Shown here one piece after another: positions 54,715 to 63,192 of a DNA stretch of 64,000 nucleotides (the first letter of the stretch is position 1; each line of letters starts with the position of its first letter). The notes beneath the pieces were generated by a model that saw nothing but the letters and a program-made list of their open reading frames with translations, did not search any database and was not told the origin of the DNA. Made by a program: the position numbers and the translations under genes. The stretch comes from CAVZCK01 sp963798805 (GTDB taxonomy: Bacteria; Pseudomonadota; Alphaproteobacteria; Rhizobiales; Rhodomicrobiaceae), in assembly GCA_963798805.1 (NCBI GenBank), contig CAWCVC010000005.1, forward strand, positions 310,001-374,000. The letters run 5' to 3'.

Positions 54715-54954
54715 ATGTCATTCGTCGATCTCTTTGCCTGGATCGTCTTGGGAGTGCTCCTGGCAACTGTGGTTTTGATCTTCGTCGCGCTCGGCATGAT
54801 GCCAGGCAGTATTGCGCGAAGACGTAAGCATCCTTGGGCAGAGGCGGTCGCGATTGGCGGCTGGGCGACATTAATATTCGGGTTTGTCTTCTGGCCGCTA
54901 ATTCTCATCTGGGCGCATGTCGATGCGCCCGCAAGACGAGACGCGCCGAAATGA
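54715..54954 (+). CDS. DUF3302 (YiaW/YibI-like) small membrane protein
   Basis: A 79-residue protein with two transmembrane helices (LFAWIVLGVLLATVVLIFVA and GGWATLIFGFVFWPLILIWA). The LGMMPGSIARRRKHPWAEAV loop between them is the DUF3302 signature. In Enterobacteria DUF3302 proteins are paired with HlyD-type membrane fusion proteins (YiaV, YibH). Here its stop overlaps the start of such a gene (ATGA at 54951), reproducing this pairing. Function unknown, probably an accessory of an efflux or envelope system. Confidence 0.85.
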   Translation: MSFVDLFAWIVLGVLLATVVLIFVALGMMPGSIARRRKHPWAEAVAIGGWATLIFGFVFWPLILIWAHVDAPARRDAPK

Positions 54955-55883
54955 TTATCGTCCTGCTCATAATCTATCTCGCTATTCTGGCACTTTTCGT
55001 CTGGCTCAGAGTGGTCCCCTTGAATCTATTCTGGAAGCTTTCACCAGTCATCGTACTGCTCGCCCTCCTCATCGGACTGTTCATCCCGATGGGCTGGGGT
55101 GCACCGTCCGGACCAGCCGTGGTGCTGCGTCATTCGGTGCAGATTGCGCCTGAGGTCGCTGGGGAGGTCATTGATGTGCCAGTGCAGGCAAATGCGCCGC
55201 TGAAGGCAGGTGATGTGCTGTTTCGTATCGATCCTACTCCCTATAAGGCGCAGGTATAGGCTATCGAGGCACAGCTCAAACTCGCGGAAATACGCCTTCA
55301 GCAATTCTCGGAGCTGCAACGTAAGGAGACCGGCCGGGCCTTCGATGTGCAGCAGCGGCAGGCTGAAGTCGATCAACTCCGTGCACAGCTGAACGGGGCC
55401 AAGTGGAATCTCGACAAGACAGTCGTTCGCGCGCCGACCAATGGCTACGTGACCAATGTCACGCTGCGGAAGGGCGCACACGTCACCTCCGGACCGGTCA
55501 TAACGTTCATCGACACTGGAGATACGTTATTTGGGCTGGAAATCCCACAGATCTATGCCCGCTATGTCAAGGCCGGCCAGCCGGTCGAAATCACATTCAA
55601 GATCTTTCCGGGCCACATTTTTACGGGCGACGTAGAAGCCGTGCTGCAAGCGATCTCGACCGGCCAGGAGCAGCCGAGCGGTCTTGCTATCACGCCAACG
55701 GCCATCCGGTCGGCCCCTTTCATTGTACGGATTAAACTCAAGGACCATGCACTTGCAGAACGCCTTCCGGCGGGCAGCACTGGGCTGGCAGCGATTTTCA
55801 CCGACCATGTCAAGGCAAGCCATATGATCCGGCAGGTTATCCTCCGGCAGGCCGCGATACTGAACTATGTTAACCCGTTCTGA
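54951..55883 (+). pseudogene. HlyD-family membrane fusion protein (YibH/YiaV-like), in-frame TAG
   Basis: The N-terminus (MIIVLLIIYLAILALFVWLR) has two membrane helices, followed by VQIAPEVAGEVIDVPVQANA and LKAGDVLFRIDPTPYKAQV. A TAG at 55257-55259 interrupts the frame, which continues unchanged as AIEAQLKLAEIRLQQFSELQ (coiled coil), KTVVRAPTNGYVTNVTLRKG (second lipoyl half) and the beta-barrel part to 55883. The full frame would encode about 310 residues, shorter than E. coli YibH, mainly in the hairpin. The stop makes the gene a probable loss-of-function allele, although read-through cannot be excluded. The partner DUF3302 gene is intact. Confidence 0.88.
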
Positions 55884-55975
55884 GGCTAATGCAGTCGAGC
55901 TACTTCTCCGGCGGACTACTGCGAGGCGGAAGAGATGTTGGCTCGAACACTGCGCTGATCGGTCGAGGTGCTGAC

Positions 55976-56707
55976 TCACTTTTCCCAGGAAAAGTCATTT
56001 AAGACATCGATCGGTATGGAAACAACGTTCGGCGTCTGCCATGCCGTCGAAACACGTTCCGTGCGGAACGGAAGCTTGATGGTCTGAGTGATCATTTCGC
56101 TGACGACAGCCACGACGCGCCCATCGCAATCAATCACCGGCGCTCCCGAGGCGCCGTGGTCGAGCACAAGACGGTCGTCACCGTCATGCATTTCGAGGAG
56201 CGCCAGGCCCGCGAGGCTTCCATCGCTCCCGTACCGCACGAAGCGACCGGCGGCAAAACGCAGTTTGCGCCGAGGATAGGCGATACTCACAAGATGCTCT
56301 TCAGGAACCAGCGGCCTCATTCTGTTCCGCAACACGGTAGCGCCGGTGAATGCGGTCTTCAGTTCCAGCACGGCGATTTTTTCGGGCTGCACTCCCGAGA
56401 CGTGCAGGATACGAGCGGGAAGCGAGGCATTGCTGACCCGCCCCTGGATCTCGATCACCATCCAATTCTTGGCGGAAAGATGCATGGCCCTGGCAACATG
56501 CTCTGCGGTCACGATCAACCGGGGGGAGAGGAACCAGCCGGTTCCGCGGCTGCCAAGCATGCCCGGTTCTGCCCGCTGCTCTTCTTCATCGAAATGTCGG
56601 GTAATGTTCACTGTAGATCGCACGAGGGTCGACGGATCGACGCAAGATGCTTCGCCGCCGGTCGATGTCGCGACCAGCATGAAAACGATAAAGAACCGTT
56701 GGCGCAT
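55976..56707 (-). CDS. exported trypsin-like serine protease homologue
   Basis: A 243-residue protein with an N-terminal signal (MRQRFFIVFMLVATSTGGEA). H70 in IVTAEHVARA and S188 in LDHGASGAPVID are the catalytic His and Ser of the trypsin fold. In the place of the catalytic Asp, usually D-I/L-A-x-L, it has EKIAVLELK, so the position reads Lys110. It may be inactive or use another acid residue nearby. It faces the FGE/HAD/DUF3302 genes convergently and stands alone. The sequence VIDCDGRVVAVVSE after the Ser is usual for the family. Confidence 0.82.
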   Translation of the reverse strand: MRQRFFIVFMLVATSTGGEASCVDPSTLVRSTVNITRHFDEEEQRAEPGMLGSRGTGWFLSPRLIVTAEHVARAMHLSAKNWMVIEIQGRVSNASLPARILHVSGVQPEKIAVLELKTAFTGATVLRNRMRPLVPEEHLVSIAYPRRKLRFAAGRFVRYGSDGSLAGLALLEMHDGDDRLVLDHGASGAPVIDCDGRVVAVVSEMITQTIKLPFRTERVSTAWQTPNVVSIPIDVLNDFSWEK

Positions 56708-56948
56708 GCCATCTCCCGAGTTGCGCCTCCGGTAGCCGAGGCCAAGACCTTCAGATCACGGAAGCTGAAGGCGGAGTAGACATGCATCAGGGGACGGAAG
56801 TATGGCGCGGGTTGAAGGCGGAACATATCGGGAGGCGTGCGCCGCCGCCCGGCCCTTATTCTGCAATTTTCCGACGGCTAGCTGGGAGGGCTGTACGCGG
56901 ATTGGTCAGCGACGTCACCCTGGTTCCCGCGCCTTGCCATTTTGATGG

Positions 56949-59426
56949 TCACTGACGGCTTATCGCAGCTTTGGCGGCAGCGTTGAGCTCCGCCTCGGCG
57001 TTCTGAAGTTTCTGCCCCGAAACATCCACCGTGACTTTGAAGGTGGTGCCGGTGAACGCGAAAGGCGGCCTGTACAGTTGAGAGATCGTCGAGCCCGGAT
57101 TACGGCCGACGGCAAGACCGCCACCGATGCCTATGGTCAGCGGTATCGTGACGGGCAGTTCGCCTTGCCCGATCAGCTTATCGTTGAGATAAAGATGCGC
57201 CAGGCCCGGGGTACCCTTGCCGTGCATGATGTCGGGCTTGCCGGTCGGCTCGAACCGGTAACCGAGCCGCGACTTGCCTGTGGGTACCGGTTCGCTCGAT
57301 ACAATATGAAATTCGTCCACGCCGACGTAGTTGTGAACATAGTGCAATTTGCGTTCCTTGAGAAAGAGGGTGTAACCACCAGTATTGCCGCCGTGGCAAA
57401 TGAGCACGCCTTCAGCCCCGCCCTTCGGAACGTCGACCTCGGCGCTGATGCTATGCGCACGGTTGAGCACCTTGGCGGCGACATTTTCCGGCACGCTCTG
57501 AGTACCGGGGTAATAGACGTAAAGATCCCGTTCCTTGGTGAGCTGGGGGCGCTCGTCGGCGAAACGCGCAGTGCCGCGGCTGTCGAGCGGGAGCACATTG
57601 TATTTGCCGGCCTCGACGTACCACAGGGCGATCATCTCGATCAGCTTGGGACGGTTGCTCTCAGCGAGATTGTTGGTCTCCGCAGGGTCATCTGTCAGGT
57701 TGTAGAGTTCCCAGCCTTTTGCGTCGAGCTCGCGGAGCTTATCCTCGGTGAGCGCAAGCTGACCGAACGATGCCTTAGCTTCGCTGAATGACGGGCCCGG
57801 GAACGGACACACCGCGCGCCAGCCGTCGTGATAGATCGAGCGATGCGCGAACATCTCGAAATACTGCGTGTGATGCTTGCTTGGAGCGTTCGCGTCGTTG
57901 AAGGTATGCGCGAAGCTTACCCCCTCGATCGGCGATTGCGTCACGCCCCGGATGGCGCTCGGCGGGTCGATGTCCAATGCCTCGAGAACCGTCGGCACCA
58001 TGCCGATCGCGTGCGCGAACTGCGTGCGCACCTCGCCTTTCACCTTGATGCCCTTGGGCCAATGCACGAGGAACGGGTCGGACACGCCGCCGCGGTAGGT
58101 TTCGCGTTTCCAGCGGCGGAACGGCGTGTCGCCCGCAAACGTCCAGCCCCAGGGATAGTGGTTGAAATATTTGGGGCCGCCGAGATCGTTGATGGCGGCG
58201 AGGTTCTGCTGCAGATCGTCAGGAACGTTGTTGAAGAACTTGTTTTCATTGGTCGAGCCTGTCGGTCCGCCTTCGGCGCTGGCGCCGTTGTCGGAGATCA
58301 GCATGATAAGGGTGTTGTCGAGCTCGCCCATCTGGCTGAGGAAATCGATCAAGCGGCCGATGTGATGGTCGGTATGCTCCAGGAAGCCGGCGAACACCTC
58401 CATCATTCGCGCATAGAGCCTTCGTTCGTCGGCGGAGAGTTCGTTCCAGTGCTGCACGTCCGGGTCGTGACGCGAGAGAATTGTGTTCTGCGGGATGACC
58501 CCGAGCTCTTTCTGCCGTGCGAAGGCCTTTTCACGATAGGCGTCCCAGCCGTCGTCGAACTTGCCCTTATATTTGTCGGCCCACTCCTTCGGCACCTGGT
58601 GCGGGGCGTGTTGTGCGCCGGTCGCAAAATAAAGAAAGAACGGCTTGTCCGGCGCAAGTTGCTTCGAGTTGGCGATGAAGCCGATCGCCTTATCCACCAG
58701 GTCCGGGGTGAGGTGATAGCCTTCCTCCGGAGTTTTCGGTGGTTGGACCTGATGCGTGTCGTAAACCAGGTCAGGATAGTATTGGTGGGTGTCGCCGCCC
58801 AGAAAACCGTAATAGCGTTGAAAGCCGCGCCCCAATGGCCAGCGGTCGTAAGGCCCGGCGGCACTGGTCTGTTCCGCCGCCGTCAGATGCCATTTGCCGA
58901 TCGCGTAGGTGTTATAGCCCTGTCCGAGCAGCATTTCCGACAGGAAGCCATTTGCAAAAGGAATGGCGCCGTTCGCACCGGGATAACCCTCCGAGCCTTC
59001 GGTGATGCACGCCATGGCATTGGAGTGATGGTTGCGGCCCGTGATTATGCAGGAGCGTGACGGCGAGCACAGCGCCGTCGTGTTCATGTTGGTGTAGAGC
59101 AGCCCGTTCTTGGCGAGCTTGTCAATATTCGGGGTATTGATCGGCGAGCCGTAACAGCTGAGCTGGCCGAAACCCGTGTCATCGAGGACGATGAACAGCA
59201 CGTTCGGCGCGTCCGGCTTCGCGCGGATTGGCTCGGGCCATGCAGGTTCGGACTCCTTGATGGTGCGCCCAATGCGGCCGGGGAATGTCGTGCCGGGCTT
59301 GTATTCCTTGAGTTCGGCCTGCGCGGGCGTCGTAAGCCCGGCCGCCGTCAGCGCCGATGCAGCCAGCAATGAACTGCTCGTCAGGAGCAGATCGCGACGC
59401 AGGATCCATTGATCCGTCTCCTGCAA
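56949..59426 (-). CDS. Tat-exported arylsulfatase (formylglycine type)
   Basis: An 825-residue sulfatase. A twin-arginine signal (LRRDLLLTSSSLLAASALTA) is at the N-terminus; the only start before it is the TTG at 59426. The core has NVLFIVLDDTGFGQLSCYGS (metal-binding Asp pair) and the modification site C120-S-P-S-R in TALCSPSRSCIITGRNHHSN, which FGE converts to formylglycine. Further: AIGKWHLTAAEQ, PFFLYFATGAQHAPHQVPKE and LIMLISDNGASAEGG. The C-terminal 250 residues form a beta-rich extension seen in the long arylsulfatase group. It hydrolyses sulfate esters, freeing sulfate for the cell. The FGE gene 4 kb away is the likely activator, although cytosolic modification must precede Tat export. 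Confidence 0.93.
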   Translation of the reverse strand: MQETDQWILRRDLLLTSSSLLAASALTAAGLTTPAQAELKEYKPGTTFPGRIGRTIKESEPAWPEPIRAKPDAPNVLFIVLDDTGFGQLSCYGSPINTPNIDKLAKNGLLYTNMNTTALCSPSRSCIITGRNHHSNAMACITEGSEGYPGANGAIPFANGFLSEMLLGQGYNTYAIGKWHLTAAEQTSAAGPYDRWPLGRGFQRYYGFLGGDTHQYYPDLVYDTHQVQPPKTPEEGYHLTPDLVDKAIGFIANSKQLAPDKPFFLYFATGAQHAPHQVPKEWADKYKGKFDDGWDAYREKAFARQKELGVIPQNTILSRHDPDVQHWNELSADERRLYARMMEVFAGFLEHTDHHIGRLIDFLSQMGELDNTLIMLISDNGASAEGGPTGSTNENKFFNNVPDDLQQNLAAINDLGGPKYFNHYPWGWTFAGDTPFRRWKRETYRGGVSDPFLVHWPKGIKVKGEVRTQFAHAIGMVPTVLEALDIDPPSAIRGVTQSPIEGVSFAHTFNDANAPSKHHTQYFEMFAHRSIYHDGWRAVCPFPGPSFSEAKASFGQLALTEDKLRELDAKGWELYNLTDDPAETNNLAESNRPKLIEMIALWYVEAGKYNVLPLDSRGTARFADERPQLTKERDLYVYYPGTQSVPENVAAKVLNRAHSISAEVDVPKGGAEGVLICHGGNTGGYTLFLKERKLHYVHNYVGVDEFHIVSSEPVPTGKSRLGYRFEPTGKPDIMHGKGTPGLAHLYLNDKLIGQGELPVTIPLTIGIGGGLAVGRNPGSTISQLYRPPFAFTGTTFKVTVDVSGQKLQNAEAELNAAAKAAISRQ

Positions 59427-60028
59427 TTCGACCTGTGAACGCTCGTCCAGTGACGGCGTCTTCGAGCTTTATTCACGGGTCTACTCCTTGACGACGATGT
59501 TCAGTTCGGTGTCTGTGCCCAGCGCACCTCATTCCCTCGCGAGAGACGGCGACTGGAGCTTCAGTTGGCCTGACCTTTTCGCTAATTCCCTTCTGCGTGC
59601 GGCCGTCCGTGAGCGTCCTTCATCAGAAGCTCACGTTCTCGATGGTGACGGTGAACTTTCATAGTATTGGAGCGTGCCCAATCAACTCTACACGCAGAAT
59701 GCCGAAGACATTGTCCTGCCCCTGACAATTCGTTATGGGAGGAATGTCTTATTATAATCATGCGGCTCGCCAGCTGGGCCACCGCGGCTCCGCGTCCGTC
59801 CCGATTGCCTTGATGCTGTCCTGAACTGAAGAGTCTGAGGTGGGCGGGCGCAGAGAGCCGACTTCTTCATTCCCGACCGCCATCAACTTTGCTGCAAGGC
59901 TCTGCCGATTGTCGTCCCCGCGACAGACACGTCTGATTGGCGTGACGTAATTTACCTCCAAACCGCCTTCCGACCTTCCTATCGGCCGGCCTCATGATGG
60001 TCAGGCCAAGAGAACGGAGTATGAGGCA
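59427..60028. other. intergenic, no gene seen
   Basis: 602 bp between the divergent sulfatase and DUF937 genes. It should contain both promoters. Short frames on the minus strand have no domain or signal features. Confidence 0.4.
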
Positions 60029-61168
60029 ATGAGTGCCAACCTCATCACGCTTGCGTCCAATTATTTGGAGCCCGATTTGCTGGGTCGGATTGCCTCTGCT
60101 CTGGGCGTCGACACAAGCGTTGTGAGAAAGGCAAGCAGCGCAGCAATTCCCGCGTTGCTGGCGAGCTTTGCAGACGTCTCTTCAAGCGCGAACGGCGCCA
60201 ACAGGCTCGTAAATGCCGTCAATGACCAGAACCCAGCCGTCCTTAGTACTCTCGCCTCGGCCCTAAGCGGCTCCGGACCAGCCGGATTGGTTGAAGCCGG
60301 TCTCAAGAATCTTAGGTCCCTCATGGGGAGAAATTCAATTTCCGCGCTTTCGAGCGCGGTGGCGAAATTCGCCGGCTTCGGCGAAGCTTCGAGTTCGTCG
60401 CTGATCGGGGTTTTGACACCGTTCCTGCTCGGCGTGCTTCGCAAGCAGGTATTCGAGCATGGGCTCGATGCGTCCGGCCTGGCGCGGCTACTGGCATCAC
60501 AGAAGGAAAACTTTCAATCGGCCATGCCTTCAGGATTTCGGGATTTGCTTCGATCAGCCGGTTTTCCAACCATGGCAGATGCATCACCGAAACAGCAAGA
60601 GATGCTCCAAGCGTGGTCCCCTCCTCCGGCATCGAGGAGGTCTCCTCAATCCTCGCAAAGAAGCTGGCTGCTCTGGCTTTTGCCGCTTATCGCCATTGGA
60701 GCGATCTCCTGGTGGTATTTCGGCAACCAGATGATGGGTCGGCTTGATCGCATTACGGCGGCGACGGATCGGCCGATCGATCAGACCACGGCCGCCATCG
60801 AAACAACACAAACGACACCCACTCCGGAAGCTCGCGACGTCTCGGCCAGCGGCGCCGACCTGACATTGATGATCAACAAAACGCTCGCCGGGGTGAGGTC
60901 GACTCTCCAGGGAATTACCGACGAGGGATCTGCAAGATCCGCTTTGCCGCAATTAGAGGCGGCAACGTTGGAGTTCGAAAAAATTGCGCAGCTTTCCGCG
61001 CAGTTGCCGCAGGAGGGAAAGAGCGCACTGGCTACTCTCGTGACCGCAGCCCGCCCCGCATTGGAGAGCTCGTTCGACAAGGTGCTTGCGATCCCCGGCG
61101 TGGATTCAGTCGCGAAGCCGACAATCGACATATTACGCGGGAAACTCACCACGCTGAGCACGGCTTAG
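60029..61168 (+). CDS. DUF937 protein with membrane segment
   Basis: A 379-residue protein. Residues 1-200 are DUF937-like: repetitive Ala/Ser/Leu helices (VRKASSAAIPALLASFADVS, SSLIGVLTPFLLGVLRKQVF). One transmembrane segment (WLLWLLPLIAIGAISWWYFG) lies at about 211-231, then a Thr/Pro-rich linker (about 245-275) and a periplasmic helical domain (about 280-379). Function unknown; DUF937 proteins such as YidB are small helical proteins of unclear role. GGAGTATGAGGCA precedes the ATG. It heads a run of three genes on the same strand. Confidence 0.85.
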   Translation: MSANLITLASNYLEPDLLGRIASALGVDTSVVRKASSAAIPALLASFADVSSSANGANRLVNAVNDQNPAVLSTLASALSGSGPAGLVEAGLKNLRSLMGRNSISALSSAVAKFAGFGEASSSSLIGVLTPFLLGVLRKQVFEHGLDASGLARLLASQKENFQSAMPSGFRDLLRSAGFPTMADASPKQQEMLQAWSPPPASRRSPQSSQRSWLLWLLPLIAIGAISWWYFGNQMMGRLDRITAATDRPIDQTTAAIETTQTTPTPEARDVSASGADLTLMINKTLAGVRSTLQGITDEGSARSALPQLEAATLEFEKIAQLSAQLPQEGKSALATLVTAARPALESSFDKVLAIPGVDSVAKPTIDILRGKLTTLSTA

Positions 61169-61328
61169 GCCGAGCGAGGAAGGCGAAGCAGAGCGGGCGC
61201 GGCCTGAGAACGGATCGTTTCGTTGCGAGCCCGCCCAAGCTCATCGGATCGCTCGCGGTGATCCCGGAAAACGTAGGACGGCAGGGGCGGAAAAAACCTT
61301 GAGGGCGATGCTTGAAAAGGAGCCCGAT

Positions 61329-61721
61329 ATGTCACTGCCAGATGAAATCAGCAACGGTCTGAAAATCGGAATGGCCCAAACCTTCGGCCAGGCCGGGGAG
61401 GCGAGGGATGGCGATTCTCTGTCCGGATTGCTGTCGCAGATTTTGGCCAAGACCGACCTCGGTAGCGCAAGCGGTCTGCTCGCCAAGCTGGAGGAGGCTG
61501 GCCTCGGAAGTGTGGTTTCGTCCTGGCTCGGAAACGGGCAAAACCTGTCCATCAACGCCGACCAACTTCGTGCAGCGCTCGGAAATGAAAAGGTGCAGCA
61601 GATTGCAAATGCGATCGGGCTGCCGACCGACAAGATTCTCTCTGTCCTGGCTGAGCATCTTCCGGGAGCCATCGACAAGATGAGCCCGAACGGAACGCTT
61701 GCGGAGCCATCCAGCGCCTGA
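61329..61721 (+). CDS. YidB-like DUF937 protein
   Basis: A 130-residue protein. The ATG at 61329 (MSLPDEISNGLKIGMAQTFG) is used because AAGGAG lies 7 nt upstream. It has the YidB features GSASGLLAKLEEAGLGSVVS, SWLGNGQNLSINADQLRAAL and IANAIGLPTDKILSVLAEHL. No signal peptide. It follows the longer DUF937 gene by 160 bp, so two members of the same family lie side by side. Function unknown. Confidence 0.88.
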   Translation: MSLPDEISNGLKIGMAQTFGQAGEARDGDSLSGLLSQILAKTDLGSASGLLAKLEEAGLGSVVSSWLGNGQNLSINADQLRAALGNEKVQQIANAIGLPTDKILSVLAEHLPGAIDKMSPNGTLAEPSSA

Positions 61722-61836
61722 GCGGCGGATAAGAGCTCGGCAGCATCTCCCCGGCGACAGTTCGTCCGCCGGCATCCGGTTGCGGTGCCCGATCAGCGAC
61801 GGTGATTCGTGTGGCAATACGGAAGGAGAATATTAA

Positions 61837-62265
61837 ATGAGCGCTCAGAGAACGCTGATCCTTGTGTCTGTCGCCGCCGCCCTTGGGATCGCGGGCTATC
61901 GTCCGGCGATGGCGCTTAACATGCATGAATGCAGCGCAAAATACCATGCAGCCCAAAAGGCCGGCACTCTCAACGGAATGACGTGGCAGGAATTCCGTAA
62001 GGCGGAGTGCGGCGCGGCGGCCGAGGCGGCCCCATCGGCGCCAGCGCCAGGCAAAACGGCCGAGGCACCCAGAAACCCACCGGTTCGCTCAATCAAGCCG
62101 ACAACGGCTGTATTTCCGACCAGGATCGATCCGAAATACTCCAAGGACTCGCCGGGAACGGCTCGGCTGAGGACCTGCACCGACCAGTACAACGCCAATA
62201 AGGCTCGGAATGCCAATGGCGACATGAAGTGGATCGAAAAGATAGTGCCCCAGGAGGTGGTGTAA
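61837..62265 (+). CDS. exported protein with two W/C repeat motifs
   Basis: A 142-residue protein. The signal peptide MSAQRTLILVSVAAALGIAG ends near PAMA-LN. The mature part holds two related motifs: ECSAKYHAAQKAGTLNGMTW (about 31-50) and TCTDQYNANKARNANGDMKW (about 113-132), with C-x3-Y-x-A-x-K/N-x-A-x-N-G-x-x-W in common, joined by an Ala/Pro-rich linker. Similar proteins are frequent in rhizobia without known function. AAGGAGAATATTAA precedes the ATG. Confidence 0.8.
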   Translation: MSAQRTLILVSVAAALGIAGYRPAMALNMHECSAKYHAAQKAGTLNGMTWQEFRKAECGAAAEAAPSAPAPGKTAEAPRNPPVRSIKPTTAVFPTRIDPKYSKDSPGTARLRTCTDQYNANKARNANGDMKWIEKIVPQEVV

Positions 62266-62294
62266 ATTCGGGCCTCCGGCCGGATTGAGCCGGT

Positions 62295-62823
62295 TCAGAT
62301 GGATGCGATCTGTGCCGCATCCAGGCGGGCATCATTGCAGAGTTCTCGCACGGTTTCCAGGCTCATATAGCGCCGTGTGATCGCCCATTCGTCGTTCTGC
62401 TCGAGCATGAGTGCGCCGACGAGACGCGTGATAGCGGCCTCGTTCGGAAATATTCCGATTACGGATGTCCGCCGCTTGATCTCCTTATTCAGCCGTTCCA
62501 GCGGATTGGTGGAATGGATCTGCTGCCAGTGGGCTTGCGGGAAGGCCTTGTAAGCGAGAACATCTTCCTCGGCGCGGGTCATGAGTTCAGCGAGTTTCGT
62601 GTAGCGGGGCTCGAACGCTTTAATCAGACTGCCCCATTTCTCTTTCGCAGCTATCTGGCTGTCGGCTTCGAACGCGGTGCGCAGCGCGGCGGTGACGATC
62701 GGCTTGTCCTTCTTTCCGACGCAGGCGAGCGCATTTCGCATGAAATGGACGCGGCAGCGTTGGATGGTCGCGCCAAGGACCTTATCGGCCGCGGCCTTCA
62801 AGCCCTTATGCTCGTCAGCGATG
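62295..62823 (-). pseudogene. IS256-family transposase remnant
   Basis: Minus-strand reading gives HKGLKAAADKVLGATIQRCR, VHFMRNALACVGKKDKPIVT, STNPLERLNKEIKRRTSVIG (with the Glu) and YMSLETVRELCNDARLDAAQ, the C-terminal half of a Mutator-type transposase. The upstream half is cut off by IS3 copy 3 at 62824 and may continue beyond the window. It differs from the intact IS256 transposase at 38.8-40.1 kb. Confidence 0.88.
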
Positions 62824-62877
62824 TGAAGTTGCCCCGGTTTCGTGGACATCCGAACATTTGCGTTTCAGGAGTTCACG

Positions 62878-63192
62878 ATGCCAAAGACACAGCCGCCTTA
62901 CCCGCCGGAATTCCGGCAACGAATGATCGAGCTGGTCCGATCCGGACGAACGCCGAATGAGCTTGCCAAGGAATTTGACCCATCGGCTCAGGCGATCCGC
63001 AATTGGGTTGCGCAGGCTGACCGCGACGAAGGTCGGCGCGAGGATGGCCTGACGACGGCCGAGCGCGAGGAGTTGAACCGGCTGCGCCGGGAGAACAAGC
63101 AGCTCAAGCTGGAGCGCGAAATCCTCTCAAAAGCCGCGGCCTGGTTTGCTCGGGAGACCGATGTGATCCCACCGAAGGGTTCCAATTCATGA
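62878..63192 (+). CDS. IS3 orfA, copy 3
   Basis: A 104-residue HTH/coiled-coil subunit with the same sequence as in copies 1 and 2; CAGGAG before the ATG; ATGA overlap with orfB. Confidence 0.92.
   Translation: MPKTQPPYPPEFRQRMIELVRSGRTPNELAKEFDPSAQAIRNWVAQADRDEGRREDGLTTAEREELNRLRRENKQLKLEREILSKAAAWFARETDVIPPKGSNS

Noticed and set aside
57828..59060. 410-residue plus-strand frame
   Set aside because: Antisense shadow of the arylsulfatase, which carries the CSPSR site.
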